Below are positions 16,011 to 25,602 of a DNA stretch of 64,000 nt, piece by piece (position 1 is the stretch's first letter; every line of letters starts with the position of its first letter). The stretch lies in the NCBI RefSeq assembly GCF_021390195.1, contig NZ_CP090003.1, forward strand, positions 2,749,501 to 2,813,500. The letters run 5' to 3'. Position numbers and translations under genes: made by a program. The DNA is from Flagellimonas sp. CMM7. Its GTDB lineage: Bacteria > Bacteroidota > Bacteroidia > Flavobacteriales > Flavobacteriaceae. Under the pieces are notes generated by a model. It was given only the letters and a program-made list of their open reading frames with translations. It made no database searches and was not told the origin of the DNA.

Positions 16011-17284
16011 AATTGATATTTATCCTTCCATCTATTTTTTAGGAATTCTCTCATAGCATTTTCTCTCGGATTGCCCCCGGGTCTATAGAACGTAGTTCCT
16101 GAAATTTCTTCAGGGAGAAATTCAAAATCAACAAAATTGTTTTCATGGTCATGGGCATAATCGTACCCTTTGCCATAACCTATATCTTTCATCAATTTTG
16201 TTGGTGCATTTCTAATAGCTAAAGGGACTGACAAATCTCCTGTTTCCTTTACTTTTTGTTGTGCTTCTTTAATGGCCACATAACTGGCATTGCTTTTTGC
16301 TGAACTTGCCAGGTAAGTAGCACATTGACTCAGTATAATCCTTGCTTCCGGGTATCCAATTGTATTTACAGCCTGAAAAGCTGAATTAGCCAATACTAAT
16401 GCCGTAGGATTTGCATTCCCAATATCTTCGGACGCTAAAATGACCAATCTGCGGGCAATAAATTTTACATCTTCGCCACCTTCTATCATTCTTGCCAACC
16501 AGTATACAGCTGCATTGGGGTCACTTCCTCTTATAGATTTAATGAAGGCGGAAATGATGTCATAGTGCTGTTCTCCAGTTTTATCATAAAGTACTGTGTT
16601 TTTTTGCACCTTATTCATAACCAAATCGTTGGTTATGGTAACAGTATCACCAGTTTCAGAATTTATGATAAGCTCAAAAATATTCAAAAGTTTTCTTCCG
16701 TCTCCACCAGACAACCGTAACAGTGCCTCAGTTTCTTTTAGCTTTATTTTCTTTGAATTTAAAGTGGGGTCAGTATCCATTGCCCTGCTCAAAAGAGCTT
16801 CTAGGTCTCCTTTATTAAATGGATTTAGTATGTAGACTTGACATCTGGATAAAAGTGCTGGAATCACCTCAAAACTTGGATTTTCCGTGGTGGCACCGAT
16901 AAGGGTAACCCACCCTTTTTCAACCGCACCTAAAAGGGAATCTTGTTGTGATTTGCTAAATCGATGTATCTCATCAATAAACAGGATAGGGTTTTTAGAA
17001 GTGAAAAGACCTCCACTTTGTTTTGCCTTCTCAATGACCTCTCTTATATCCTTAACACCACTGCTAATGGCACTGAGCGTATAGAACGGTCTTTGGCTCT
17101 CATGGGCTATAATATTGGCTAATGTGGTCTTGCCGGTACCTGGTGGGCCCCATAAAATCAAAGAAGGAATAATCCCTTTTTTAATTTGATGCGTTAATGA
17201 GCCATTTTCTCCAACTAAATGATGTTGGCTAATGTAATCATCTAAGGTTTTAGGTCGTATACGCTCGGCAAGAGGTTCATTCAT
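16007..17284 (-). CDS. rarA: Replication-associated recombination protein A (RarA/MgsA)
   Basis: A 425-residue AAA+ ATPase of the clamp-loader clade that acts at stalled replication forks. Walker A is GPPGTGKT at 46-53, Walker B is FIDEIHRF at 102-109, and sensor 1 lies in GATTENPSFEV. The C-terminal tetramerisation region includes SAFIKSIRGSDPNAAVYWLA and a YGKGYDYAHDHE segment near the end, both typical of RarA. Length is normal. It has its own upstream region, shared with the divergent rhomboid gene. Confidence 0.97.
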   Translation of the reverse strand: MNEPLAERIRPKTLDDYISQHHLVGENGSLTHQIKKGIIPSLILWGPPGTGKTTLANIIAHESQRPFYTLSAISSGVKDIREVIEKAKQSGGLFTSKNPILFIDEIHRFSKSQQDSLLGAVEKGWVTLIGATTENPSFEVIPALLSRCQVYILNPFNKGDLEALLSRAMDTDPTLNSKKIKLKETEALLRLSGGDGRKLLNIFELIINSETGDTVTITNDLVMNKVQKNTVLYDKTGEQHYDIISAFIKSIRGSDPNAAVYWLARMIEGGEDVKFIARRLVILASEDIGNANPTALVLANSAFQAVNTIGYPEARIILSQCATYLASSAKSNASYVAIKEAQQKVKETGDLSVPLAIRNAPTKLMKDIGYGKGYDYAHDHENNFVDFEFLPEEISGTTFYRPGGNPRENAMREFLKNRWKDKYQF

Positions 17285-17421
17285 AAAGATAAAAATAAGA
17301 CAATTTTATATGAAGAATGTATCAGAATGACCGTCTTTCATATAATAGTATTTTTTTAGTAAACCTGACAATTTGTGTAAATTCACTTGTATGGTCAAGT
17401 ATTTGAGTATGAGCTATAGTT

Positions 17422-18150
17422 ATGACGAATAATAATCATTTCAAATTTTCTAACTGGATTTTAATTGCTCCTTTACTGGCTGTCCTATCCATTTGGACCG
17501 TATTTTGGATTGAAGTACAATTTGGACTCAATTTTAATGAATTTGGCATTTATCCAAGAAGGTTTTCCGGTTTAATAGGTGTTTTGCTGAGCCCATTTAT
17601 TCATGGGTCTTTGGAACACTTATACAACAATACCATTCCGTTAGCCGTATTGACTGGTTTTCTAGTATATTTTTACAGACATGCTGCGTTAAGAACGTTG
17701 GTGCTGGGTGTTCTTATTTCTGGACTGTTAACCTGGTTTATTGCTAGACCCTCTTATCATATTGGAGTCAGTGGTCTCATTTATGTTCTGGCAAGTTTTA
17801 TTTTTTTTAAGGGAGTCTTTGCAAAACATTTTAGACTCGTTGCCCTCTCATTGATAATTGTCTTTATTTACGGAAGCATGATATGGTATATTTTCCCTGT
17901 AAAAGATAACATTTCGTGGGAGGGTCATCTTTCAGGGTTTCTAACAGGTTTGTTTTTGGCGCTTACTACGAATGTTAGGCTTCCAGCGGAAAAAAAATAC
18001 GATTGGGAAAAAGAAGATTATAGGGAAGAGGATGATCCTTTTTTAAGTCATTTTGATGAAGATGGCAATTTTATTGAAACTAAAACGGAGGAAGAAGAAC
18101 ATCAAAAAGTTAAAGTGACCTATCACTATAAAAAAGATAAGGACGAATAG
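17422..18150 (+). CDS. Rhomboid family intramembrane serine protease
   Basis: A 242-residue membrane protein with about six transmembrane helices. The catalytic dyad is visible: Ser117 in GVSGLIY and His169 in WEGHLSGFLTG. The HGSLEHLYNN motif at 61-70 supplies the helix 2 histidine/asparagine of rhomboids. A charged C-terminal tail of about 50 residues (EKEDYREEDDPF and onward) lies outside the membrane. It should cleave membrane-embedded substrates; which ones is unknown. It is convergent with rlmB, with only six bases between stops. Confidence 0.93.
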   Translation: MTNNNHFKFSNWILIAPLLAVLSIWTVFWIEVQFGLNFNEFGIYPRRFSGLIGVLLSPFIHGSLEHLYNNTIPLAVLTGFLVYFYRHAALRTLVLGVLISGLLTWFIARPSYHIGVSGLIYVLASFIFFKGVFAKHFRLVALSLIIVFIYGSMIWYIFPVKDNISWEGHLSGFLTGLFLALTTNVRLPAEKKYDWEKEDYREEDDPFLSHFDEDGNFIETKTEEEEHQKVKVTYHYKKDKDE

Positions 18151-18156
18151 AGCTTT

Positions 18157-18888
18157 TTAGCTCATACGTTGGCGAACCGCTTCATATAAGAACACTCCAC
18201 AAGCAACAGAGACATTTAAAGAACCAATTTCCCCTAATAAAGGAAGTTTTGCCTTATGATCAACTAGATTAAGTATGGAAGTTGAAATACCCCTGTCTTC
18301 AGCGCCCATAATTATTGCACAGGGAGTGTTGAAGTCTACCATATAGATATCATTTTCAGACTTTTCAGTGGCGGCGATAACTTTAATGCCCGAAGATTGA
18401 AGATAAAATATAGCATCTTTTAAATGGTCAACCTTTGCAATGGGAACTTTAAAGGCAGCACCTGCAGAGGTTTTAACCGTATCGTCCGTAATTGGCGCAG
18501 CACCACTTTTAGGTATAATAATGCCATTTACGCCACAACATTCTGCGGTTCTAATGATTGCTCCAAAGTTTCTAACGTCTGATACTTGGTCCAAGAGCAA
18601 AAAGAAAGGACTTTTTTCTTGCCCCAATACTTTCTCTACTAATTCCTCAAAAATATGGAACTGAACAGGAGAGATATTGGCTACAGCTCCTTGATGATTG
18701 CTTTTGGTTAAACGATTTAGCTTTTCAATAGGCACGTAAGAACTACTGATACCGTATTTTCGTATTGAGGTCTCCAGTTCTCTGAACAACTCACCGCCAA
18801 GTCCTTTTTGAAGAAATATTTTATTTATGGGTTGCTCGGAATCAATCGCTTCCAGTACTGCCCGGATTCCATAGATTTGGTTGCTCAT
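18157..18888 (-). CDS. rlmB: 23S rRNA (guanosine-2'-O)-methyltransferase RlmB (TrmH family)
   Basis: A 243-residue SPOUT methyltransferase with an N-terminal substrate-binding domain (YGIRAVLEAID to about residue 75) and the C-terminal knotted catalytic domain. The three motifs are VSDVRNFGAIIRTAE near 105, IMGAEDRGIS near 195 and LPLLGEIGSLNVSVACGVFL near 220. RlmB modifies G2251 in E. coli 23S rRNA; the exact target here is inferred from the family. The gene follows the FG-GAP lipoprotein gene on the same strand after a 48-bp gap. Confidence 0.94.
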   Translation of the reverse strand: MSNQIYGIRAVLEAIDSEQPINKIFLQKGLGGELFRELETSIRKYGISSSYVPIEKLNRLTKSNHQGAVANISPVQFHIFEELVEKVLGQEKSPFFLLLDQVSDVRNFGAIIRTAECCGVNGIIIPKSGAAPITDDTVKTSAGAAFKVPIAKVDHLKDAIFYLQSSGIKVIAATEKSENDIYMVDFNTPCAIIMGAEDRGISTSILNLVDHKAKLPLLGEIGSLNVSVACGVFLYEAVRQRMS

Positions 18889-18936
18889 AGTGTTCAGTTG
18901 AATAGCGTCTTTTAGATAAAAAATTGCTTAAAGATG

Positions 18937-21900
18937 TTACAAAGATATTTTATGTACAGACAATGGACCGTTATTAACCGTATTTATTATGTATTTCTCG
19001 TTTTTTTGATTGCTGATGATTTCAATGTCCTTGACATTTCCATCTAAAAACAAGCCAGATTCATTATTGGAGACACAGGTATAACCATCTTTTCCATTTG
19101 ACAAAAGAATAAGGCCCGAAATTGCATCAAGCCTGGGGGTTTCAACTTCGGTTTCATAAATGTTCCCCACGGGAATTACATCTTCATATCCATCTCCATT
19201 TATATCGATAAAAACACAATCGAGTAACGGAAAAGACTGACTCTCGGCCGGGAGAAGTACTTTTTCAAAGCTTAAACCTCCTTTGTTGATAAGGATTATT
19301 GAGTTAAACTCCGTAACGCTGCTTTCATAGGAAGCATTTAATTTATCTCCATAAATATCTACTAGACTGGCGTTGGCAAATTCTGAATAGGTTTCAAATT
19401 TATCTTTTATAAAAGGCATTTGCTGGGATGAACATTCCCTTCCTCTTACAGGCACATAGGTCCCATTGTATTTTTTGCTCAATACAATATCGTTGGTGCC
19501 GTTATCATCAAAATCCGCGGCATACACCTTAAAAGGCTTTTCAGAGGAGGCTTTAAATTTGATATTAAGTCCTGCGTTACCAATAATATAGTCCTTAAGC
19601 CCATCATTGTTCACATCGGTTTCACTAACGGAAAACCACCAACCTTTTTCATTCAAAGCAGGAATGTCTTCACCAATCTTCTCAAATGTACCTTGGTTGT
19701 TAATGAAAATGCCAATACCAGACCATTCACCAACAGCAATAAAATCTTGCCAACCGTCATTATTGATATCAGTGATTTGTAGATCGTTTACTATGCCAAA
19801 ATTCAATAGTCCCGGAACAATTTTTTCAGTTACATCAACAAGTTCTCCTTCCCTATTTTCATACAAAACGGATGATTGAGGGTTAGGATAATTTTTTGGA
19901 ACAACTCTATTGCCTACCAAAATGTCATTATCTCCATCCTTATCAAAATCGATAATGGAGACTGTTTTACCATTTTTGGGGTAAGAGCTTAAAACATCAG
20001 TGTTAAGTCTGGTAAACTGTCCACCATCATTTACATAGATTCTATCCGTATGGTATGATGAATTTTCGGCAAATTCATTACCTCCGCTAACAACATATAG
20101 ATCTAAGTCTTTGTCTCCATCAAAATCGAAAAAGATGGATTCCATATCTTCATAATTAGCATCGTTTGAAAGAGCAGGGGAGTTGACCTTAGTGAAGCCT
20201 CCATTCGATTGCAGGTATAATTGTCCAGACTGCCCAGAGGCTCCTCCTATATGTAAATCCAATAGGCCATCGTTATTAATATCTCCTTTGGTTATAAATG
20301 GCCCTAAATTAGATTGTTTATAGGGCAATAGAATTTCTTCTTCAAAATCATCATAAGCGTTTTCTCTATGCGTAAAATCTAAGCCTAAACTATTTGCACT
20401 AACTTCTTGGAAGTGTTTAATTCTTTCTTTCGGTGTTTTAACGGTAATATTTGCTTCGCTCTCACTAAAAGATAGGGTTGTGTTTGCTGGAACATCAAGT
20501 TTTTGCTGCATTTTACCAGATTTCCAGAAAATGGTAACCGTATCAATGGTTTTTTGATTACCAATACCAAATAAAGCATTGTTTTCCTGAGATGAACGGT
20601 ATCCTCTAACTCTTTTTATTTCGATTACTTGAGCGTTTTCTCCAATATCTATTTTTACCTTGGCAAACTCTTCGGACAAATCTCCGTTTGCTATCACTTT
20701 TAGGTAGTTGCCTTTTTTTTCTTCAATAGATGTGTTTTGATATAGAAATGCATTCTCATCTATATTATTGATAACAAGGTCTAAATCCCCGTCATTGTCT
20801 AAATCTCCTGAGGCTGCACCATTACTAAAGGAGAAATCATCTAACCCCCAATTAGAAGAAACGTTGTCATAGCTTAGGTCTGATGTTCTTTTGTAGAGAA
20901 TATTTGGCAACTTTTCTGATGGCATAGATTCATAGAGCCGTCGTTTTACATCCAAAGGAACATTTGAGCCATATTTTTGCCTAGCTTCAAATACCTGTCT
21001 TTGAAGGTCATTGTCGAGCGCGTAACGCCTATAACCATTAGTGATGTGTATTTCTTTATGTCCATCAAGGTCAAAGTCGTTCATAAGCACGGACCAGCTC
21101 CAATCTGTATTTGCTACACCAGAGAGTTGTGCAATATTGTTAAATTTTGAATTACCGATGTTCTTCTGTAACGAATTGTACATGTATTGATGCTGGAAAT
21201 CTGCCTTATTCACTAGGTAATCAAACCTACCTGTACTCATAGAGGCCATTAGCGTTTTTGATCTTACATGATCATTTGCAGCCATGTCCAAAACAAAAAT
21301 GTCCTGTAGGTTATCATTGTCAAGGTCAGCAATATCAATACCCATTCCATAGAAGGAAATTTGGTTTGTGGACTCTTTTATTTTGTCTGAAAATGTTCCA
21401 TTTTGATTGTTTATATAGAGTGCATCGGGCAGATAATAATCGCTTGCCATATAAATATCCATCCAACCATCTTCGTTGATATCTGAAATGGTTAGTCCCA
21501 GCCCAAAAATTGGTTTTTCGAGCCCCGCATCTTTAGTGATATCCACAAACCTTCCATTATCATTACGGTAAAGATGTGAGGAATTAAAATAGACATTATC
21601 CGGGTTGGCCTTTAAAAGTCTTTGAAGGTTAATTGGATCTACACCATAGAGTTCATTTTCGTTCATTACAAGACAGTCCAAATCGCCATCCTTGTCAAAA
21701 TCGAAAAAGACAGATTGTGTACTAATGCCCATATCAGCAAGTCCGTAGGTTTCTGCACTTTCTGTGAACGAACCGTTTTTTTGGTTAATGAACAGCAGAT
21801 TTTTACGATTTTCTCTGGTATTGGGACCTCCTTGAGACACATAAATATCCATCCAATCATCTCCATTGATATCAACAAATGTGATTCCATTGGACCAATG

Positions 21901-22272
21901 CTTTCCAGTATTGATGTTTGAAGTTTCGGTGGCGTCTTTGAACCTTAAATTACCTTCATTTAGATAAAGTTGATTGGGAACTTGGTTTCCGCAGAAAAAG
22001 ATATCTAAAAGACCATCATTGTTTAGATCTTCAAGCCCAACTCCAGCACCATTATAAAAGTAATCGTAGTCAAATAGGTTTTGCATGGTTGCTACATCAT
22101 GCTCAATAGTGTTTGAAAAATTGATGCCACTTGCTGTTGTCACCAACCTTTTGAATACTGGACTTTCCTTTTCGGTTTCAGGTTTTTCACTTATACCCTG
22201 ATTGTCTTTCGTTTTGTCACCACAGCTTACGAGAAGAAAAAGTAAGAGTGTTATGTAAAAAACTTTGATCAT
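18937..22272 (-). CDS. Large FG-GAP/VCBS repeat lipoprotein with ASPIC/UnbV domain
   Basis: An 1111-residue lipoprotein (lipobox LLVSC, Cys17). It carries about thirteen calcium-binding-type repeats of the form DxNxDGxxD, for example DLNNDGLLDIF, DINGDDWMDIY, DFDKDGDLDCL, DLDNDGDLDLV, DINNDGWQDFI and DINGDGYEDVI, which build two beta-propellers. Between them is an ASPIC/UnbV domain (RVRGYRSSQE through VTIFWKSGKMQQK). Proteins of this kind commonly sit beside SusC/SusD genes in flavobacteria. It follows the susCD operon terminator, and a TAnnTTTG-type -7 (minus strand, 22359-22352) suggests its own promoter. Function unknown; surface binding or adhesion is an inference. Confidence 0.88.
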   Translation of the reverse strand: MIKVFYITLLLFLLVSCGDKTKDNQGISEKPETEKESPVFKRLVTTASGINFSNTIEHDVATMQNLFDYDYFYNGAGVGLEDLNNDGLLDIFFCGNQVPNQLYLNEGNLRFKDATETSNINTGKHWSNGITFVDINGDDWMDIYVSQGGPNTRENRKNLLFINQKNGSFTESAETYGLADMGISTQSVFFDFDKDGDLDCLVMNENELYGVDPINLQRLLKANPDNVYFNSSHLYRNDNGRFVDITKDAGLEKPIFGLGLTISDINEDGWMDIYMASDYYLPDALYINNQNGTFSDKIKESTNQISFYGMGIDIADLDNDNLQDIFVLDMAANDHVRSKTLMASMSTGRFDYLVNKADFQHQYMYNSLQKNIGNSKFNNIAQLSGVANTDWSWSVLMNDFDLDGHKEIHITNGYRRYALDNDLQRQVFEARQKYGSNVPLDVKRRLYESMPSEKLPNILYKRTSDLSYDNVSSNWGLDDFSFSNGAASGDLDNDGDLDLVINNIDENAFLYQNTSIEEKKGNYLKVIANGDLSEEFAKVKIDIGENAQVIEIKRVRGYRSSQENNALFGIGNQKTIDTVTIFWKSGKMQQKLDVPANTTLSFSESEANITVKTPKERIKHFQEVSANSLGLDFTHRENAYDDFEEEILLPYKQSNLGPFITKGDINNDGLLDLHIGGASGQSGQLYLQSNGGFTKVNSPALSNDANYEDMESIFFDFDGDKDLDLYVVSGGNEFAENSSYHTDRIYVNDGGQFTRLNTDVLSSYPKNGKTVSIIDFDKDGDNDILVGNRVVPKNYPNPQSSVLYENREGELVDVTEKIVPGLLNFGIVNDLQITDINNDGWQDFIAVGEWSGIGIFINNQGTFEKIGEDIPALNEKGWWFSVSETDVNNDGLKDYIIGNAGLNIKFKASSEKPFKVYAADFDDNGTNDIVLSKKYNGTYVPVRGRECSSQQMPFIKDKFETYSEFANASLVDIYGDKLNASYESSVTEFNSIILINKGGLSFEKVLLPAESQSFPLLDCVFIDINGDGYEDVIPVGNIYETEVETPRLDAISGLILLSNGKDGYTCVSNNESGLFLDGNVKDIEIISNQKNEKYIINTVNNGPLSVHKISL

Positions 22273-22451
22273 TTAATTCAACCAATTTTAATGAAATATA
22301 AACTAATAATTCAAATTTTAAACGTAGGTAGGTATAAAAGTAGGGCTATTGCAAAGTTAAACGGTTTCTTTTGAAGATAGTCGGCACTTAGTGTTTAAAC
22401 TTATCCAAGAGTTTAATCAAGTACAATTTTATTAAGATATAATTTAAAAGA

Positions 22452-22481
22452 ACAAAAAAAGGGCATCTGTTACAGATGCCC
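22452..22481 (-). terminator. Intrinsic terminator of the susCD operon
   Basis: A perfect 9-bp stem, GGGCATCTG (22461-22469) and CAGATGCCC (22473-22481), with loop TTA. On the minus strand it is followed by a run of T from 22460 to about 22454. It lies 29 bp after the stop of the surface lipoprotein gene and closes the susC-susD-lipoprotein unit. Confidence 0.9.
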
Positions 22482-22509
22482 TTTTATGAAATTATCTAAT
22501 GATAAACTT

Positions 22510-23826
22510 TTAGTCACAAACAGCTATACCAACTGTGCCCTCAACTGGGCCAAGAGCACCACCTGGGTCAACAGCAGCCTGATTTCCATTTGGATCGGCA
22601 ATGTTATAAGAATGCTCTGATTCAAAAGCGCCAGGAACATAGGAAACTACTAATGACGTAGCACCTTCTGGTACAGTAAACTTACTGTTTCCTGAACTAC
22701 CATTTCCAAGCGTAAATGACTGAGCAGCACCACCGTCAATAGATACGGTAATTTGAGCTCCATCCCATCCATCTCCAAAGCTATCAAAGAAGTTGATGAT
22801 ATATTCACCTGGGAACGGCGCATCTGCATTCAATAATGTACAATCTAGGACATTGATCTGAACAAAATTTTCTGTGCCAGGTGTTCTAGTGGTGAAAATT
22901 CTACCATCATCAGTTAAAAACTCAAAGCGGTAGTTGAATTCATCATTCACTGATAAATCAGCAAAATCCACTCCATTATAAATCTCAAGAAGTGTACGAG
23001 TAAACTCTATAGTTCTTACACCTTCTACAGATGGAAGAGCAGAAATATCATAGCTCACTTCTACAGCTTCATCTTGAGAGAGATCAGGATCACCATCCTC
23101 AACAGTTCTATCAATAAATTCTCTATAGATAGTCAATGTGTTAAGTAAAGCTCCATCCATTCCATCGTCAATTCTAATCTCAACTGAGTATTCATCGTTA
23201 ACGGCTGTTGGTGCGATATTTACACCAGTCTTATCAGCAACATTAATACCATCGTTTAAAAATGGTAATAAAAGGCTGACACCATCATCAACGGTTTCCG
23301 TATAACGATAAGGAGAACTAAAGAAAGAACCTCCACTTACGTTACCTGTGGTATCCTCGTTTTTAAACGATCTGCCGTCAGTAAGGAAAAGCTCCATATT
23401 CACTATAAATTGGTCACCTGGCAATACTTGCGTAATAGGTATACCAACTGCGGTAAGAAACTCCGCTAACGTAAGGCTATAATCAAAAGTTGGAAGCCCA
23501 TCTAATTCACCAAATTCACTAGCGGCGATAGTTGCAAGGGCAGCACCAGAAACAGAATCATCATCAGTACCATTGTTGTCCACATAATCTCCTGTAATCT
23601 CAACACGGTCCAAAAGTGCTCCACCTTCGGCATCTTGTTCTTGAATACTAAAGGATAAAGTAGCACCAGTATCAAACATGTCCAAGGAACCGGATGAGTC
23701 CAAGGTTCTCAAGACAGCACCGGCTGTTACAGTATCCTGTACCAGTAAAGTAATCTTGTCGTCCTCACTACAGGCGGTAACAAAGACTGCCGCAGCCAAC
23801 AGGACATATATCTTAAATTTTCTCAT
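22510..23826 (-). CDS. SusE-like surface lipoprotein with internal duplication and GDGWDGA domain
   Basis: A 438-residue lipoprotein (lipobox VTACS, Cys19). The start is set at ATG 23826, 31 bp after susD; upstream in-frame ATGs lie inside susD and give no signal peptide. Residues about 25-170 and 200-345 look like two copies of one domain: each has a LLDR/LLNT strand, then TLAEFLTAVGIPITQVLPGD versus TLLEIYNGVDFADLSVND, then ELFLTDGRSF versus FLTDDGRIF. The C-terminal 95 residues contain DSFGDGWDGAQITV, a motif common in secreted Bacteroidetes proteins. It takes the place of SusE/F-type glycan-binding lipoproteins. The name SusE-like rests on position. Confidence 0.8.
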   Translation of the reverse strand: MRKFKIYVLLAAAVFVTACSEDDKITLLVQDTVTAGAVLRTLDSSGSLDMFDTGATLSFSIQEQDAEGGALLDRVEITGDYVDNNGTDDDSVSGAALATIAASEFGELDGLPTFDYSLTLAEFLTAVGIPITQVLPGDQFIVNMELFLTDGRSFKNEDTTGNVSGGSFFSSPYRYTETVDDGVSLLLPFLNDGINVADKTGVNIAPTAVNDEYSVEIRIDDGMDGALLNTLTIYREFIDRTVEDGDPDLSQDEAVEVSYDISALPSVEGVRTIEFTRTLLEIYNGVDFADLSVNDEFNYRFEFLTDDGRIFTTRTPGTENFVQINVLDCTLLNADAPFPGEYIINFFDSFGDGWDGAQITVSIDGGAAQSFTLGNGSSGNSKFTVPEGATSLVVSYVPGAFESEHSYNIADPNGNQAAVDPGGALGPVEGTVGIAVCD

Positions 23827-23857
23827 GAAATTAAATTTTATGTTCATTGCTCTTTTT

Positions 23858-25591
23858 TTAGTTGGCCACAGGGGCACTTGGGTTAGTATCCCAGAATACG
23901 GGCTGTGTTTGATCCGTTTTTTGCGTAATACTAGAGTTAGTATTAACAGCATTTGCAGGATAATACATAGACCTAATAAACGTACCTGGATCAGGCTCTA
24001 GGTTAGGCTGTAATGTAGTAGGGAAACCGGTTCTTCTATAGAAGTTATAGGGTTCAACACCGTTGCCAAAATGAGCAATAAAAAACTGCTCTGCTATAAC
24101 ATCCCATTTTCCGTCCATGTCAGCGGCATCAAAACGAACTCCAACCGTTGTGTTCATGTATAGGTTAATCGCAGCTTCAGAAGGCTCAAATGATGTATCT
24201 GAACTTCCAGCTCTTCCTGAAAGGAAAGCCTGAACCTTAGCGATAGATTTAGAAATACCGTCCATCATATACATACGAGCATCAGAATCATTTCCATCTG
24301 CCATTGCCATTTCAGCTTTCATGAAGTCAACTCCAAAAGCTGTCAAGAGATTAGTGATGCCATTTCCGCCTCCACCTGAAGATGGGCTAATAGCTTGGAA
24401 GCTGTCATCATCAAATCTACCACCAACAGGATAGGTCCCGTAAGTAGTTCTTAACAAACCATCTGGTGGAATACCATCTGCTTCTCCATGCGCTCTACCC
24501 CAAAATCCGTTTGGTAAATAGCAGAAATCTCCTCCAAACCCTGCATCAAGATAATGTTGCGGTGGAGTCTCTAAAGAACAGTTCAATAATTCTTCGTTTG
24601 GCGCTATACCAGCTCCAGGAACTGCAGCTGTTTGTCTGTAGAAGTAGTAACGAATTCTTGGATCATCTGTAGTATCCATCAATTGCATCAACCAGTTGGA
24701 CATATACTCTCCAGCACCTGCCGCTTGATAGTTAATACCATATCTAGGGTGTCTAGTATCTGGTTGTGTAGCACTTGCAGCTGGCCAGTTGTACAAGAAA
24801 TCATCAGCTGTATCTTGAATATAGTCACCACTGGCGATAATAGCATCAAAGCTAGCTTTGGCATTTGTGTCTACCAATCTACGTTGTACATAGATTTTCA
24901 ACTTTAATGTATTGGCTGCATTCACCCATTTATCATAATCATTTCCATAAAAGAAATCATTAGCTGGATCAGAGGAAGGTGAGCTATTGAAATTGGCAAT
25001 TGCATCATCTAAAAGAAGCAACATAGCATCATAAATGCTTGCTCCTGAATCCAATGCTGGGTTAAAATTCTGCTCTGCTCCTTGAACGATTTCTGAATAA
25101 GGAACGTCGCCGAAGAAATCTACCATACTGATCATTAAATATGCCTCGATAAATTGGGCAATACCAATGTGTCTGGTTTGTTCTGCTGCTTCAGCCAAAG
25201 GTGTCATAGCGCGAATATCCGCAAGAACACCTCTATAGGCATTGATCCATTCATCGTTCATATCACTGTCCTGATAAACACTTTGGTAATTTCTACCATT
25301 CATGTTTACAACACGTGTCATCTCCATACCCAACTCATTGAAACCATCCCCGGTGGTATTACCACCTGACTGGAAGTTGTCATTAAGGTCAAAATCGGCA
25401 TCACCTTCATACTGTCTTACAAAATCCTCTTGAATAGAATTCAAGAAGAAATCAACACCTGCTTGATCAGGGGTAAGCGCATTTGGATTTGCGGTAATGT
25501 CGAGCTCTGTGGTCTCACAAGAGGTAAATGCAAGCAAACCTCCTAAGACCGTCAAAGTCATATATCTGTTTATGTTTCTCATTATTTTCAT
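23858..25591 (-). CDS. SusD/RagB family nutrient-binding outer-membrane lipoprotein
   Basis: A 577-residue lipoprotein (lipobox LLAFTSC, Cys25) of the SusD-like_2 type, the lid partner of a SusC transporter on the cell surface. The early segment ITANPNALTPDQAGVDFFLNSIQEDF and the helical TPR-like region containing QFIEAYLMISMVDFFGDVPYSE are diagnostic; the C-terminus has EPYNFYRRTGFP. An ATG three codons inside would also give a good signal peptide. It lies 11 bp after susC. Substrate unknown; no glycoside hydrolase or protease gene is adjacent, so a peptide or other oligomer is as possible as a glycan. Confidence 0.95.
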   Translation of the reverse strand: MKIMRNINRYMTLTVLGGLLAFTSCETTELDITANPNALTPDQAGVDFFLNSIQEDFVRQYEGDADFDLNDNFQSGGNTTGDGFNELGMEMTRVVNMNGRNYQSVYQDSDMNDEWINAYRGVLADIRAMTPLAEAAEQTRHIGIAQFIEAYLMISMVDFFGDVPYSEIVQGAEQNFNPALDSGASIYDAMLLLLDDAIANFNSSPSSDPANDFFYGNDYDKWVNAANTLKLKIYVQRRLVDTNAKASFDAIIASGDYIQDTADDFLYNWPAASATQPDTRHPRYGINYQAAGAGEYMSNWLMQLMDTTDDPRIRYYFYRQTAAVPGAGIAPNEELLNCSLETPPQHYLDAGFGGDFCYLPNGFWGRAHGEADGIPPDGLLRTTYGTYPVGGRFDDDSFQAISPSSGGGGNGITNLLTAFGVDFMKAEMAMADGNDSDARMYMMDGISKSIAKVQAFLSGRAGSSDTSFEPSEAAINLYMNTTVGVRFDAADMDGKWDVIAEQFFIAHFGNGVEPYNFYRRTGFPTTLQPNLEPDPGTFIRSMYYPANAVNTNSSITQKTDQTQPVFWDTNPSAPVAN

Positions 25592-25602
25592 TATTATAAT
25601 TC

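Noticed and set aside
23827..23952. Upstream in-frame start for the third susCD-operon lipoprotein
   Set aside because: It would overlap susD and hide the lipoprotein signal; ATG 23826 fits.
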